This document shows, one piece after another, positions 33,603 to 43,442 of a stretch of 64,000 nt of DNA. The position numbers and the translations under genes are program-made. The number at the start of each line of letters is the position of its first letter. The stretch's first letter is position 1. This stretch comes from Acetomicrobium hydrogeniformans ATCC BAA-1850 (GTDB lineage: Bacteria; Synergistota; Synergistia; Synergistales; Acetomicrobiaceae), in assembly GCF_000160455.2 (NCBI RefSeq), contig NZ_ACJX03000001.1, positions 1,808,001 through 1,872,000 of the forward strand, written 5' to 3'. Under the pieces are notes generated by a model that saw nothing but the letters and a program-made list of their open reading frames with translations, made no database searches and was not told the DNA's origin.

Positions 33603-34934
33603 ATGGAGAGGAATACCAATGTAGTTGCGATAATCGGAAGAGCTAACGTAGGCAAATCTACACTCTTCAACAGGCTCATACAGAAGCGTATGGCGATAGT
33701 TGACGATATCCCCGGTGTAACTAGGGACAGGCTCTACGCCCAAGTAGAGTGGGCAGGGAAGAGTTTTTATCTTGTAGATACGGGAGGGTTTCCGAACGAA
33801 GATGAACCGCTTTTTGATTTGGTGGGAAAGCAAATAGACCGAGCTATAGAAGAAGCCAGCGTTATCATCTTTGTTGTGGATGGTAGAGAGGGAATATTGC
33901 CCCTTGATTTCAGGATAGCCGAGATCCTTCGGCGAAGTAATCGCAGGGTGATTGTGGCCGTCAACAAGATAGACGAACCCATGCATGAACCTCTCCTGTA
34001 CGAAGCTTTCGCCTTGGGTTTTGAGGACGTGATTGGAGTAAGCGCAGAACACAACAGAAACATTCCGGATTTGCTTGATAAAGTTGTATCGTATATAGAT
34101 AGCGAAGACTCTTTTCAAGAGGACGGCAAAACAATAAAAATATCAATAGTAGGAAGGCCTAACGTTGGAAAATCCAGTATCTTTAATTCTCTGATCGGGG
34201 AAGAGAGAGCTATTGTCAGTAATTTACCGGGAACTACAAGAGACCCTATTGATACGGAAATTACTTTTGAAGGGAAAAAATATCTGCTCATCGATACCGC
34301 AGGATTGCGAAAGAAAAGCAGGCTCAAAGACGATATAGAGTTTTATTCTCTCCTTAGGGCGGAACGTGCAATCGACAGATCCGATGTGGTTTTGCTCGTT
34401 TTGGATGTAACGGAACTAGTCACTGATCAGGATAAGCGCATAGCCGGCATCGCCCTGGAAAAGGGCAAAGGGATTGTTGTTGCGATCAATAAATGGGATC
34501 TGTTGCCAGAGGGGCAGCCAAAACTGGGGGATAACATCATAAAAGATGTTAAAGATCAGCTGTATTTTATAAATGACGCCCCTATAGTCACTATATCAGC
34601 TCTATCAAAAAGAAATCTTTTTAAAATTTTTAATGTCTGCGGAGAGGTTTACGCTCGTTGGCAGACCAGGATTTCCACTTCAAACTTAAATAATATAATT
34701 CGAGATATAATATCTTTCCAAAGGCTTCCCTCGGATGGAAAGGGGAGGTTTTTAAACATATTTTACGTGACACAAGTTGGAACGGCACCGCCGTCTTTTC
34801 TCTTTTTCGTAAACGATAAAAACCTGGTCGATAAACCATTTGAACGAAAAGTTATAAACGAACTTGTAAAGGTCGGCGATTTTAAAGGAGTCCCAATCAG
34901 GGTTTTTTGGAAAAACAGGCGAAAACTCGCTTGA
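33603..34934 (+). CDS. der: ribosome biogenesis GTPase Der (EngA)
   Basis: 443 residues with two G domains in tandem, unique to this family. First P-loop GRANVGKSTLF with DTGGF; second GRPNVGKSSIF with DTAGLRKKSRLKDD; NKID and NKWD specificity motifs; C-terminal KH-like domain. Needed for 50S assembly. Last gene of the long run. Confidence 0.96.
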   Translation: MERNTNVVAIIGRANVGKSTLFNRLIQKRMAIVDDIPGVTRDRLYAQVEWAGKSFYLVDTGGFPNEDEPLFDLVGKQIDRAIEEASVIIFVVDGREGILPLDFRIAEILRRSNRRVIVAVNKIDEPMHEPLLYEAFALGFEDVIGVSAEHNRNIPDLLDKVVSYIDSEDSFQEDGKTIKISIVGRPNVGKSSIFNSLIGEERAIVSNLPGTTRDPIDTEITFEGKKYLLIDTAGLRKKSRLKDDIEFYSLLRAERAIDRSDVVLLVLDVTELVTDQDKRIAGIALEKGKGIVVAINKWDLLPEGQPKLGDNIIKDVKDQLYFINDAPIVTISALSKRNLFKIFNVCGEVYARWQTRISTSNLNNIIRDIISFQRLPSDGKGRFLNIFYVTQVGTAPPSFLFFVNDKNLVDKPFERKVINELVKVGDFKGVPIRVFWKNRRKLA

Positions 34935-34959
34935 CCACAGCAATTAAAGCGTTGATAAT
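34931..34959 (+). promoter_or_regulatory. promoter of hup
   Basis: TTGACC (34931-34936), exact 17-base spacer, GATAAT (34954-34959), starting over the der stop codon, 44 bases ahead of hup. Confidence 0.65.
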
Positions 34960-35003
34960 TATTGTCGAGATGTATTTTTTATAAATCAAAGGGGGTGTAG
35001 GAA

Positions 35004-35282
35004 ATGACAAAAAGCGACATCGTTAGTGAAGTGGCGAAAGCTACGGGAATGAGCAAGAAAGACGCAGCTGTCGCAGTCGATGCCTTTATCAAATCTGTAG
35101 TGGATGCCCTGTCTAAAGGGGAAGAGGTTCAAATCATGGGTTTTGGTACCTTCGAGGTGCGCAATAGAGCTGCAAGAAAGGGCCGCAACCCACAAAATCC
35201 GGAGGAGATCATAGAGATCCCCGAGAAAACAGTTCCCGCTTTTAGAGCAGGGAAGATGCTGAAAGACGCCGTCGCCAAGTAG
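35004..35282 (+). CDS. hup: DNA-binding protein HU
   Basis: 92 residues. Clear HU: MTKSDIVSEVAKATGMSKKDAAVAVDAF-type helices split by short loops, GFGTFEVRNRAARKGRNPQ and the PAFRAGKMLKD end. Nucleoid protein that bends DNA. Ribosome site GGGGGTG. Probably its own transcript, ended by the hairpin at 35394 or read through it. Confidence 0.95.
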   Translation: MTKSDIVSEVAKATGMSKKDAAVAVDAFIKSVVDALSKGEEVQIMGFGTFEVRNRAARKGRNPQNPEEIIEIPEKTVPAFRAGKMLKDAVAK

Positions 35283-35393
35283 TTATCCTTATTTGGCAGC
35301 CTTTTAAAGCCTGTGTGTTACGTGTAGTGCTTGAAAATAAATTCTGTCGATGATAAAATTCAATACACAACGGGCTTTGGGGCATATCTTTTG

Positions 35394-35424
35394 GAGAGTG
35401 GGCAAATCCCACTCTTCTTTTTTT
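35394..35424 (+). terminator. terminator/attenuator before the rimP-nusA operon
   Basis: Perfect 8-bp stem AGAGTGGG/CCCACTCT with a five-base loop, then TTCTTTTTTT. It ends hup and also stands as leader to rimP-nusA. In Bacillus subtilis a leader terminator here lets NusA control its own operon; the same logic is possible. Confidence 0.8.
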
Positions 35425-35469
35425 AAAGCAAAAACGCCTCGTTAATTGACTTTTGGAGGAATAAGGGCA

Positions 35470-35955
35470 ATGCAACGTAAAAATGACGAATTGATGTCAA
35501 TAGAAAACGAAATAAGGGAAATAATAGAAGGATTGGGATATGACTTTGTGGGAATGGAATTGGTCCACGAACACGGAAGAATGATTTTAAGGATTTATAT
35601 CAATACACCTGGAGGAATAAACGTTAAAGATTGCGAAACTGTGTCGAGAAAAGTCGATAAATTTTTGGATTCCAGAGAAGAAATCTTCGGGGGGAGGTAC
35701 TATCTGGAAGTAAGTTCTCCCGGACTGGACGCCCCTCTATTTTATATAAAAGACTTCAAAAATTACGTTGGCAAAACAGTGCGTATAAAAACTCATGATC
35801 CCGTTGGATCGCGCAGAAATTTTAAAGGAAAAATTATCGAAATATTAAGTAATAACGATATCAAATTAGGGCTGGATGATGGAACGGAAATATTAATTCC
35901 CTTTCAGAACATATCAAAGGCAAGATTAGTGCCAGAAATTGATGACGGCGAGTAA
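35470..35955 (+). CDS. rimP: ribosome maturation factor RimP
   Basis: 161 residues. 30S maturation. N-terminal domain with LGYDFVGMELVHEHGRMILRIY and the GINVKDCETVSRKV block, YLEVSSPGLDAPL, then a small SH3-like barrel. ATG 35470 lies nine bases after GGAGGA. First gene of the nusA-infB operon. Confidence 0.93.
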   Translation: MQRKNDELMSIENEIREIIEGLGYDFVGMELVHEHGRMILRIYINTPGGINVKDCETVSRKVDKFLDSREEIFGGRYYLEVSSPGLDAPLFYIKDFKNYVGKTVRIKTHDPVGSRRNFKGKIIEILSNNDIKLGLDDGTEILIPFQNISKARLVPEIDDGE

Positions 35956-35981
35956 TCGTATTAAAGAGGGAGATGGTTGAG

Positions 35982-37100
35982 ATGGAGTTGGGACGAGATT
36001 TCATGAGAGCTTTAAAACAAATAGAAACTGAAAAGGGATTGCCTCTCGAAGTAATAATTTCTAGCATAGAGGCAGCCCTGGTTTCGGCATATAAAAAATA
36101 TAAAGGGACCAATTCAAATGTCGAGGTAGAACTCGATTCGGATAACGGAATTATAAAGATCTATGAAGTAAAAGAGGTAGTAGATACGGTTAGAAATCCT
36201 GCCTTTGAAATTTCCGTAGAAGAAGCTAAATCTATGGGATTAGACGATGCGAAAGAAGGGGAGATGATCAAAGTAGAGGTATCCCCCAGGGATTTTGGCA
36301 GGATTGCGGTTCAGACGGCCAGGCAGGTTATAACTCAAAGGTTGAAAGATGCAGAAAGGCAGATCATTTACAACGACTTCTCGGGAAAAGTGGGAGAGAT
36401 CGTCACCGGAGTGGTTTTCAGGGATGAAGGCGGCCAGGCTTTAGTGCGCATAGGAGATAAGATAGATGCCATGCTTCCGCGTGAGGAGCGAATTCCTACG
36501 GAGTCGTATCGGCCGGGAGACAGAAAGAAATTTTATGTATTGGATGTGCGCAAAACTTCCAAAGGTCCTCGCATAGTATTGTCAAGATCTCATCCGGGGC
36601 TTTTGAAGAGCCTTCTTGAATTGGAAGTCCCGGAGATAAAGGAAGGCGTAATAGATATCAAAAACATCGCAAGGGAAGCGGGGGTAAGAAGCAAAGTTGC
36701 CGTGACCACCTTGGACCCAAACGTCGATCCGGTAGGTGCCTGTATTGGCACTAAGGGAAATAGAATTAAAGCTATCAGCGACGAACTTGCGGGCGAGCGA
36801 ATTGATGTTATTATTTGGAGTAACGACCCAATAGCATATATCAAAAACGCACTTTCGCCTGCAAAAGTAGTCAAAATAGAGCCGAGGCTCGATGAGGATA
36901 AGGCAGTCAACGTTTACGTAAGGCCCGATCAGTTATCCTTGGCCATCGGGAAGGGAGGGCAGAACGTTAGGCTGGCGGCCAAACTTACAGGATGGAAGAT
37001 AGATATAAATGTAATGGAACCGGACCGACTTCCAACACTTCAAGATCTGTTCGAGGATATAATTAAGGGGGAATTGCCCAAAGAATGGGAAAAAGAGTAA
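35982..37100 (+). CDS. nusA: transcription termination/antitermination factor NusA
   Basis: 372 residues. RNA-polymerase-binding N-terminal domain, S1 domain (GEIVTGVVFRDEGGQALVRIG), two KH domains (VDPVGACIGTKGNRIKAI and LSLAIGKGGQNVRLAAKLT). Short form without C-terminal repeats. ATG 35982 is ten bases after GAGGGA; ATG 35973 abuts it. The stop shares a base with the next start (TAATG). Confidence 0.95.
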   Translation: MELGRDFMRALKQIETEKGLPLEVIISSIEAALVSAYKKYKGTNSNVEVELDSDNGIIKIYEVKEVVDTVRNPAFEISVEEAKSMGLDDAKEGEMIKVEVSPRDFGRIAVQTARQVITQRLKDAERQIIYNDFSGKVGEIVTGVVFRDEGGQALVRIGDKIDAMLPREERIPTESYRPGDRKKFYVLDVRKTSKGPRIVLSRSHPGLLKSLLELEVPEIKEGVIDIKNIAREAGVRSKVAVTTLDPNVDPVGACIGTKGNRIKAISDELAGERIDVIIWSNDPIAYIKNALSPAKVVKIEPRLDEDKAVNVYVRPDQLSLAIGKGGQNVRLAAKLTGWKIDINVMEPDRLPTLQDLFEDIIKGELPKEWEKE

Positions 37101-37378
37101 TGATGACGAAAAGACGTCCTAGGACCTGTGTGGCGTGCAAAACAGAAAAACCAAAGAAAGAACTCATTAGAGTCGTACGATCCCCCGAAGGGCACGTTTA
37201 TGTCGATCCTACCGGCAAGGGCCAGGGAAGGGGAGCCTACGTCTGTAGCGATCAAAATTGCATTGAACAGGCAAAGAAAAAGGACATTCTGTCCAAAGCT
37301 TTGAGGACAAAAGTTCCGGCGGAAATCTATGAGGATTTGTCGCAAAAGCTTGGCGAATCAGGAAATGCCGGCCAATGA
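37100..37378 (+). CDS. ylxR: YlxR/RnpM family protein (DUF448)
   Basis: 92 residues. RRPRTCVACKTEKPKKELIRVVR and GRGAYVCSDQNCIEQAKKK are the family signatures; it binds RNA and in Bacillus modulates RNase P. The start is taken at ATG 37100, which overlaps the nusA stop; ATG 37085 is possible. The small L7Ae-like ylxQ gene that often follows is absent. Confidence 0.88.
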   Translation: MMTKRRPRTCVACKTEKPKKELIRVVRSPEGHVYVDPTGKGQGRGAYVCSDQNCIEQAKKKDILSKALRTKVPAEIYEDLSQKLGESGNAGQ

Positions 37379-37399
37379 TTTTCAAGGGGGGAATGGCAT

Positions 37400-39406
37400 T
37401 TGGGAAAAAGAAAGATAAGGATATATGAATTGGCAAAGATGTTAAACATCGAAAATAAAAATCTGCTAGAAATTTTACAAGACTTAGGGGTGGAGGCAAA
37501 GAGCCATATGAGCTCCATAGATACAGATATTGCACAAATAGTTGAGGAAACGTTGCGGGAAGACAAGGAAGCAAAACATGGCGATTCAAAAGAAGCTACT
37601 GTAACTGCAAAGGAAGTTATAAGGATCGATGAAGGCTCTACAATTGAAAGGGTCGCAAAAATTTTGGGAAAGCCCGTTAATTTGGTGGTAAAAGAGCTTA
37701 TAACGGCAGGTTTCATGGTTCCTGCTAGCGCGATAGTGAATGATGAAATAGCTAAGGCAATCGGCAAAGCATTTAATGTGGTTTTATCGATAGTTCCTGT
37801 CGAAGCAGAGGTATCTGATGAAGAGAAAAAGGAAGTGGCAATACAATCTGAGAGAAAAAGACAACAGGAACCTCCCAAAAAATTATTACCACGGCCCCCT
37901 ATAGTCACGGTTATGGGTCATGTGGATCACGGCAAGACGACACTTTTGGACTACATAAGAAAGACCAACGTCACCGCAAAAGAGGCAGGAGGTATAACAC
38001 AACACATAGGAGCTTCTGTCGTTGAACACAACGGCAAAAAAATAGTTTTTTTGGATACCCCGGGACATGAAGCATTTACGTCTATGCGTGCCAGAGGGGC
38101 GCAAGTTACTGACATAGTAATACTCATAGTGGCTGCAGATGATGGAGTTATGCCACAGACCGTTGAAGCATTAAATCATGCTAAGGCAGCAAATGTGCCT
38201 ATAGTAGTGGCTATAAACAAGATCGACAAACCAAACGCAAAGCCCGATAGGGTAAAACAGCAACTTGCAGATCTCGGCCTTATCCCTGAAGAGTGGGGCG
38301 GGGATACCATCATGGTTGAGATATCCGCAAAAACGGGGCTCAACGTTGACGAACTTCTTGAAATGATACTCCTCGTTGCAGAAATGAACGAACTGGTCGC
38401 TGACTACGAGGCAAATCCGGAGGGGGTTGTCATAGAAGCTCAATTAGACAAAGGCAAAGGTCCGGTGGCGACGGTGATCGTCCAACAAGGGACCCTAAGA
38501 AGAGGAGATATACTGCTTTTTGAGACCACGTGGGGACGGGTTCGGGCGATGATAGATCATCTCGGGCGCAACATAAAAGAGGTCACGCCAAGCTTACCTG
38601 CTGAACTTTTGGGCTTAAACGATGTTCCTCAAGCCGGTGAACGGTTTGTAAGGGTTGAAGACGAAAAGGAAGCGCGCGATGCCATCGATAAATACTTAGA
38701 AAAGAAAAGACAGCAGGAAATGCAAGCTGTAAAAAGAGCCTCATTAGAAGAGCTCTTTGAGCAGATGGAAAAAGGCGAAATGCCCACAGTAAGGATAATA
38801 TTAAAATCTGATGTGCAGGGAACCTTGGAAGCTATAAAGTCCTCTTTGCTGCGTCTTTCCGTTGAAGAAGTAGGTATTGAGATCGTTCATGAGGGCGTTG
38901 GAAGGATTACAGAGTCCGATGTTATGCTCGCCGACGCATCGGATGCCATCATCATCGGGTTTAACGTAAGGCCTGACGGAAATGCAAGAAAATTAGCCGA
39001 ACAAAAGGGCATCCAGATACGACTTTATCGTACCATATATGACGTGATCGACGACGTTAAAGCAGCAGTTGAAGGGATGCTTGCTCCAAAACTAAAGGAA
39101 CACATCCTCGGAGAAGCGGAGGTCAGGGTAGTATTCAAGGTTCCCAAAGCAGGACAAGTCGCCGGTTGTTACGTAAAAGAAGGAACAATCAGACGAAATG
39201 CCAAAGCAAGAATTATAAGGGATGGCATTGTCATATGGGAAGGACCGCTATCCAGCCTCAAACGGTTTAAAGACGACGTAAGGGAAGTAAACGCCGGATA
39301 CGAATGCGGAATAGCTCTCGCTGGATTTCAAGACATAAAGGAAGGCGACATCATAGAGGCCTTCGAGATTTTAGAGGAAAAAAGACATCTAAGTGATGTT
39401 TCATGA
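37400..39406 (+). CDS. infB: translation initiation factor IF-2
   Basis: 668 residues, TTG start behind AAGGGGGG. N-terminal IF2-N modules ([21 protein letters not shown]), short linker, then the G domain ([32 protein letters not shown]), domains II-IV to the end. The N-terminal extension is short compared with enteric IF-2. Overlaps ylxP by four bases. Confidence 0.96.
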   Translation: MGKRKIRIYELAKMLNIENKNLLEILQDLGVEAKSHMSSIDTDIAQIVEETLREDKEAKHGDSKEATVTAKEVIRIDEGSTIERVAKILGKPVNLVVKELITAGFMVPASAIVNDEIAKAIGKAFNVVLSIVPVEAEVSDEEKKEVAIQSERKRQQEPPKKLLPRPPIVTVMGHVDHGKTTLLDYIRKTNVTAKEAGGITQHIGASVVEHNGKKIVFLDTPGHEAFTSMRARGAQVTDIVILIVAADDGVMPQTVEALNHAKAANVPIVVAINKIDKPNAKPDRVKQQLADLGLIPEEWGGDTIMVEISAKTGLNVDELLEMILLVAEMNELVADYEANPEGVVIEAQLDKGKGPVATVIVQQGTLRRGDILLFETTWGRVRAMIDHLGRNIKEVTPSLPAELLGLNDVPQAGERFVRVEDEKEARDAIDKYLEKKRQQEMQAVKRASLEELFEQMEKGEMPTVRIILKSDVQGTLEAIKSSLLRLSVEEVGIEIVHEGVGRITESDVMLADASDAIIIGFNVRPDGNARKLAEQKGIQIRLYRTIYDVIDDVKAAVEGMLAPKLKEHILGEAEVRVVFKVPKAGQVAGCYVKEGTIRRNAKARIIRDGIVIWEGPLSSLKRFKDDVREVNAGYECGIALAGFQDIKEGDIIEAFEILEEKRHLSDVS

Positions 39407-39732
39407 GAGATATCCCAAAATTATTCATTGCCGTTGTAATAATGACCGTAAAAATACCCTCTGCCGGCAGCCTGAAGGACAGACGTCAGGTCGTAAAATC
39501 TCTGATTGATCTTTTGAAAAAGAGGTTAAACGTATCGGTTGTCGATCTCGGTCCGGATAATATATGGGATTTGGCCTATATAGCTGTTGTTTCGGCATCG
39601 GCTTCCGCTAAGGAGGCCGAGTCTCTTCTCGATGCGGTGGAACGCCACGTCCTTTTGGCAGAAGCCAAAAACGGTTTCGAAATAATTAATTTCGATCGAG
39701 AGGTTGAATGTTATGGACAAATTGAGAATTGA
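39403..39732 (+). CDS. ylxP: YlxP family protein (DUF503)
   Basis: 109 residues. Small alpha/beta protein with KIPSAGSLKDRRQVVKSL and a C-terminal half typical of DUF503; thought to help ribosome assembly, as its place between infB and rbfA suggests. Overlaps both neighbours. Confidence 0.87.
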   Translation: MRDIPKLFIAVVIMTVKIPSAGSLKDRRQVVKSLIDLLKKRLNVSVVDLGPDNIWDLAYIAVVSASASAKEAESLLDAVERHVLLAEAKNGFEIINFDREVECYGQIEN

Positions 39733-40099
39733 ACGGGTCAACAAGGAGATGTTGAGAGAGATATCCGAATTTTTAGTGAACAATGCCAAAGATCCAATGT
39801 TGAAAAAGGTGGTCATCACAGAAGTAAGATGTACAAACGATTTGAGCATTGCCAAAGTATACTTCACCTCGATCGATAAATCCGATCTAAAGGAGATCGG
39901 CGATTCATTGAATAGCCTGGCAGGAGCTTTGAGCGGAATTGTTTGTAGGCAAATGAGACTCAGATTTGCGCCAAAGCTGGTCTTTGTCGTGGACGATACC
40001 GAAGACAGAGCTCAAAGAATTGAGGAGCTGCTCGATAAAATAGCCCACAAACATTCAAAACCGAAGAGAGACGAAAAGTTGTCAGACGATGAGGGATAA
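39713..40099 (+). CDS. rbfA: ribosome-binding factor A
   Basis: 128 residues. Cold-shock 30S maturation factor with a KH-like fold: RIERVNKEMLREISEFL, then VVITEVRCTNDLSIAKVYF and the RLRFAPKLVFVVDDT region. ATG 39713 after GAGAGG. Overlaps ylxP and nrnA. Confidence 0.93.
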   Translation: MDKLRIERVNKEMLREISEFLVNNAKDPMLKKVVITEVRCTNDLSIAKVYFTSIDKSDLKEIGDSLNSLAGALSGIVCRQMRLRFAPKLVFVVDDTEDRAQRIEELLDKIAHKHSKPKRDEKLSDDEG

Positions 40100-41081
40100 T
40101 GGGGATTCTTTAAAAGAAATCTTAAATGCCATATTGACTAAAAAAACATGGGCTATTTTTGTTCACGAGCGACCCGATGGTGATGCTATCGGTTCGGGCA
40201 GTGCTTTCTATTCCTGGGGCATGGCTCTTGGTAAAAGGTGCATTTGGGGAGGTACTCATCCTGTGCCCAAAGCATATGGATATTTGCCCTTTGTCGAGGA
40301 ATACCAAGTTATGAATTTTGTGCCCGATGTCGTAAGAGAGCCGGATACAGCAATAATAGTGCTAGATACCAGCAATCTCGAGAGGACCGTCCAGGGCATT
40401 CTTGATCTTTATGATTCTACTTTAATTGTAAACATCGACCACCACATGGATAATCAGAGGTTCGGTCGGCTCAATTATATAGATACATCTTCATCAGCCA
40501 CAGCTGAAATCATTTGGGACTTGCTTAATGATAGCAAGCTTCCTATTCCAAAGGACGCCCGTATTGGAATCTACACCGGAATAATTACTGATACGGGTCA
40601 TTTTACCTATTCAAATACTACGCCTAAGTCCCACTTAATTGCTCAGGACGTCTTGAGCTCCGGGATAAATCCCGAACAAATATTTAGATATATATATGCC
40701 AGCAGAAGACTCGAAGGCCTTAAGCTTTGGGGTTTAGCTTTTATGCGAGCCTTTTCCACGCCCGATGGAAAGGCGGTTGTCAGCTGGCTAAAAAAGGAAG
40801 ATTTTGAAAAGCTCAATGCTGATCCTTACGATTCAGAAGGTATAGTGAATCAACTTTTGTATGTCAAAGGAGCTATAATAAGCGCTCTGATGACAGAAGG
40901 AGAAGACGGCGAAGTAAGGGTTAGTTTCAGAGCGGTGACCGGCGTGTCCGTGAGAGAATTGGCACAGAAATGGGATGGCGGAGGTCATCCTCAGGCTGCA
41001 GCCTGTAAGATATACCTTCCCATAGAGAAAGCTTTGGATGTAGTGTCGAAATCGATCGAGGAATACGTCAAAAATGTGTAA
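40089..41081 (+). CDS. nrnA: DHH phosphoesterase, oligoribonuclease NrnA
   Basis: 330 residues. Degrades short oligoribonucleotides and dephosphorylates PAP. DHH motifs: HERPDGDAIGSG, VLDTSN, NIDHHMDN, TDTGHFTYSNT; DHHA1 end GGGHPQAAA. Sits between rbfA and truB as usual; overlaps both. Confidence 0.94.
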   Translation: MRDNGDSLKEILNAILTKKTWAIFVHERPDGDAIGSGSAFYSWGMALGKRCIWGGTHPVPKAYGYLPFVEEYQVMNFVPDVVREPDTAIIVLDTSNLERTVQGILDLYDSTLIVNIDHHMDNQRFGRLNYIDTSSSATAEIIWDLLNDSKLPIPKDARIGIYTGIITDTGHFTYSNTTPKSHLIAQDVLSSGINPEQIFRYIYASRRLEGLKLWGLAFMRAFSTPDGKAVVSWLKKEDFEKLNADPYDSEGIVNQLLYVKGAIISALMTEGEDGEVRVSFRAVTGVSVRELAQKWDGGGHPQAAACKIYLPIEKALDVVSKSIEEYVKNV

Positions 41082-41988
41082 ATCAGGTTTTCTTTTGATA
41101 AATAAGCCTAAAGGTATAAGCAGTGCTGCATGTGTTGCCCTGCTTAAAGAAAAAGTCGGGCGAAAGACTAAAGTGGGGCATGCCGGAACTTTAGATGTAC
41201 CCGCTTTCGGGTTGCTCATTTTACTCGTAGGTAAAATGACTCGTGCTTCATCTTACGTTATGGAGCTTCCCAAAAAGTATATAACTACAATAAAACTTGG
41301 AGAACAGACGGACACCGACGATGCAAGCGGAAGGGTCATAGGCACAGCCGAATGGCGGCATATCAAAGAAAGCGATATAGACTCAACTTTGCTGAGTTTT
41401 TTAGGGCACAGGTTACAGGTTCCTCCTAACGTATCTGCTGTATCCGTAAAAGGGAGTCGTGCCTACGAGCTTGTCCGCGCAAATAAAAAAGTCCTCTTAC
41501 AGCCAAAGGCGGTATTCATACAGAGCATCAAAAGAATAAGCCCTATCACGGAAGAGGGTAAGTTCATCATGGAAGTTGTTTGTTCTAAGGGTACATATAT
41601 TAGAAGCCTAGCTCGAGATTTAGGTTCTAAATTAGCCAGTTTGGCCCACGTTGCCTTCTTGGAACGCACTGAAATAGGGTCCTTTAAGTTGCAGGATGCC
41701 CTTAGTCTTGATTTTATTAAGCAACTTTCGAACGAAGCTGCAAAAGAAATGATAATCCCCCCTCAAGAAATGCTTAAAAACTTTTGTACCTGCGAAGCGA
41801 ATGAAACCGAGGAAGACAGGCTATTGAATGGACAGGAGTTAACAAACATCCCGGGAATAAAATGGTGGGGCATAATTGAACCCTCAAAGGCCTTTGTGGT
41901 AAAAGGATATAGAACAATATCGTTTTGTAATATCAGGTGGCTCAATGGTGGCTGTGCAATTAAACCGGACACTAACATTGTTCTTTAA
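41074..41988 (+). CDS. truB: tRNA pseudouridine-55 synthase
   Basis: 304 residues. Makes pseudouridine at tRNA position 55. KVGHAGTLDVPAFGLLILLVG holds the catalytic Asp; the canonical form reads GTLDPLATGLL, so the residues after the Asp are unusual. LGEQTDTDDASGRVIG and the SAVSVKGSRAYELVR motif are normal. Overlaps nrnA by eight bases. Confidence 0.92.
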   Translation: MCKSGFLLINKPKGISSAACVALLKEKVGRKTKVGHAGTLDVPAFGLLILLVGKMTRASSYVMELPKKYITTIKLGEQTDTDDASGRVIGTAEWRHIKESDIDSTLLSFLGHRLQVPPNVSAVSVKGSRAYELVRANKKVLLQPKAVFIQSIKRISPITEEGKFIMEVVCSKGTYIRSLARDLGSKLASLAHVAFLERTEIGSFKLQDALSLDFIKQLSNEAAKEMIIPPQEMLKNFCTCEANETEEDRLLNGQELTNIPGIKWWGIIEPSKAFVVKGYRTISFCNIRWLNGGCAIKPDTNIVL

Positions 41989-42018
41989 TTTTTACCAGAC
42001 GTGATCGGGGTGGTGTCT

Positions 42019-42990
42019 GTGATAGTGGTCTTGGGTTCATTTGACGGATTTCATAAGGGACATCAGGCTTTGTTTGAAGTTGCCAGAGATGCATCGGACA
42101 GGATGGATATGCTTTGGGGGGTAATGACCTTTGTGCCACACCCCCAAATCGTATTGGGAAACGGCTCTTTTGTTCCCCTTTTTACAGATTCGGAGAGGGA
42201 TTTTATAGCTTCTTTCCTCAATATTCCGGATTTTATAAAAATCCCCTTCAGCGACGTGAAAGATTTAAACCCAAAAGATTTCATCGAGGAGTTAGGATCT
42301 CGATATAAAGCAAGAGGAATAGTAGTGGGTGAAAACTTCAAATTCGGTAAACATCGCTCCGGTGATGTCGAATTCTTGAAAAGTTACTTAACAAAAAAAG
42401 GCTGGTTTTTCGCGGCTATACCGCCGTTTAAAATTGACGGTTCGGTTGTGAGCAGTTCCCTGGTAAGGCAGCTCGTGAAAAAAGGATATATGCAACAAAC
42501 CGAAGCCATGTTGGGATATCCCTATTTCATCATAGCACCAGTTACGGAAGGCGATCACAGGGGGCGAATACTGGGATTTCCTACGGCTAATTTGCCTGCA
42601 TCAGAGCTTAAACTGCTACCCCCTAAAGGGGTGTATGCGACGGCGGTCTTGGCTCATGGCAAATGGTGGAGTGGAGCTTTAAACATAGGATATAATCCCA
42701 CTTTCGAAAGAGGAGATGAAATTCGGATAGAAGTGCATTTGGATCAATTCGAAGGAGATCTCTACGGTGAAATGATCGCTGTTCTGTTGTTGGCCCAAAT
42801 AAGAGAAGAAAAAAAGTTTGAATCAGCGGAAGGGCTAGTTGCTCAAATGAAAGATGATGTCGAGAGGATAAGAGAAATTTGCCGTCCTTGGTTTTATAGG
42901 CGGGAGGGGCTGTTGTTTTCGCTAAAAGAATGCTGGAAAAGTTATGAGTATCGCTTGAAGGTTACGAATTATAATAGAATTTCTAGATAA
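42019..42990 (+). CDS. ribF: bifunctional riboflavin kinase/FAD synthetase
   Basis: 323 residues. N-terminal nucleotidyltransferase (GSFDGFHKGHQAL, then the SSSLVRQLV motif) and C-terminal riboflavin kinase (GRILGFPTANL, GVYATAV, NIGYNPTF). Produces FMN and FAD. GTG 42019 lies five bases after GGGGTGG; GTG 42025 is possible. Last gene of the rimP operon; no clear terminator follows. Confidence 0.94.
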   Translation: MIVVLGSFDGFHKGHQALFEVARDASDRMDMLWGVMTFVPHPQIVLGNGSFVPLFTDSERDFIASFLNIPDFIKIPFSDVKDLNPKDFIEELGSRYKARGIVVGENFKFGKHRSGDVEFLKSYLTKKGWFFAAIPPFKIDGSVVSSSLVRQLVKKGYMQQTEAMLGYPYFIIAPVTEGDHRGRILGFPTANLPASELKLLPPKGVYATAVLAHGKWWSGALNIGYNPTFERGDEIRIEVHLDQFEGDLYGEMIAVLLLAQIREEKKFESAEGLVAQMKDDVERIREICRPWFYRREGLLFSLKECWKSYEYRLKVTNYNRISR

Positions 42991-43184
42991 AGGCTTAATT
43001 ATGCTGTTGCAATATATTTGCAAATTATCAGCGTGTATATAAACTTGGTTTTGCTTGACCGTTATATTTAATGCGGTCGACATAGATACGTAATAAATAC
43101 AAGAAATATCATTTCACAGATTGTGAGAAGTGTTCAGTTACCTCTTAACCATCTCGTAATTTTTGGAATTTCTCTAAAAGGTAG
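42991..43184. other. intergenic region after ribF
   Basis: AT-rich, no gene. It holds a short inverted repeat (GACCG at 43058-43062, CGGTC at 43075-43079) with no T-run, of unknown meaning. Confidence 0.4.
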
Positions 43185-43212
43185 TTGAATCACAACCGTT
43201 GTTCATGATAAT
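43185..43212 (+). promoter_or_regulatory. promoter of tRNA-Arg(CCT)
   Basis: TTGAAT (43185-43190), 16-base spacer, GATAAT (43207-43212), 18 bases before the tRNA. Confidence 0.65.
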
Positions 43213-43230
43213 ATTAACTCCGTCGTTGAC

Positions 43231-43307
43231 GGGCCTGTAGCTCAGTAGGATAGAGCGACGGCCTCCTAAGCCGTAGGTCGCCGGTTCGAGTCCGGCCAGG
43301 CCCGCCA
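43231..43307 (+). tRNA. tRNA-Arg (anticodon CCT)
   Basis: Acceptor GGGCCTG/CAGGCCC, discriminator G, CCA encoded; anticodon stem ACGGC/GCCGT around CTCCTAA. Reads AGG. Confidence 0.94.
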
Positions 43308-43339
43308 TATAATGCAGTTCATCGAGTTAATGATGACAT

Positions 43340-43386
43340 AAAAAATAATAGACAGGTCTTTCAATTCGATCTGTCTATTATTTTTT
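43340..43386. terminator. strong terminator after tRNA-Arg
   Basis: Sixteen-base perfect stem (43340-43355 with 43371-43386) ending in A and T runs on both sides. Confidence 0.88.
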
Positions 43387-43442
43387 ATGTGCTGTTCTAT
43401 AGTATACTGGTAACAAACATTTCATATATAGGGTGAATTGAA

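Noticed and set aside
43058-43079. GACCG/CGGTC repeat as terminator of ribF
   Set aside because: Five-base stem and no T-run.
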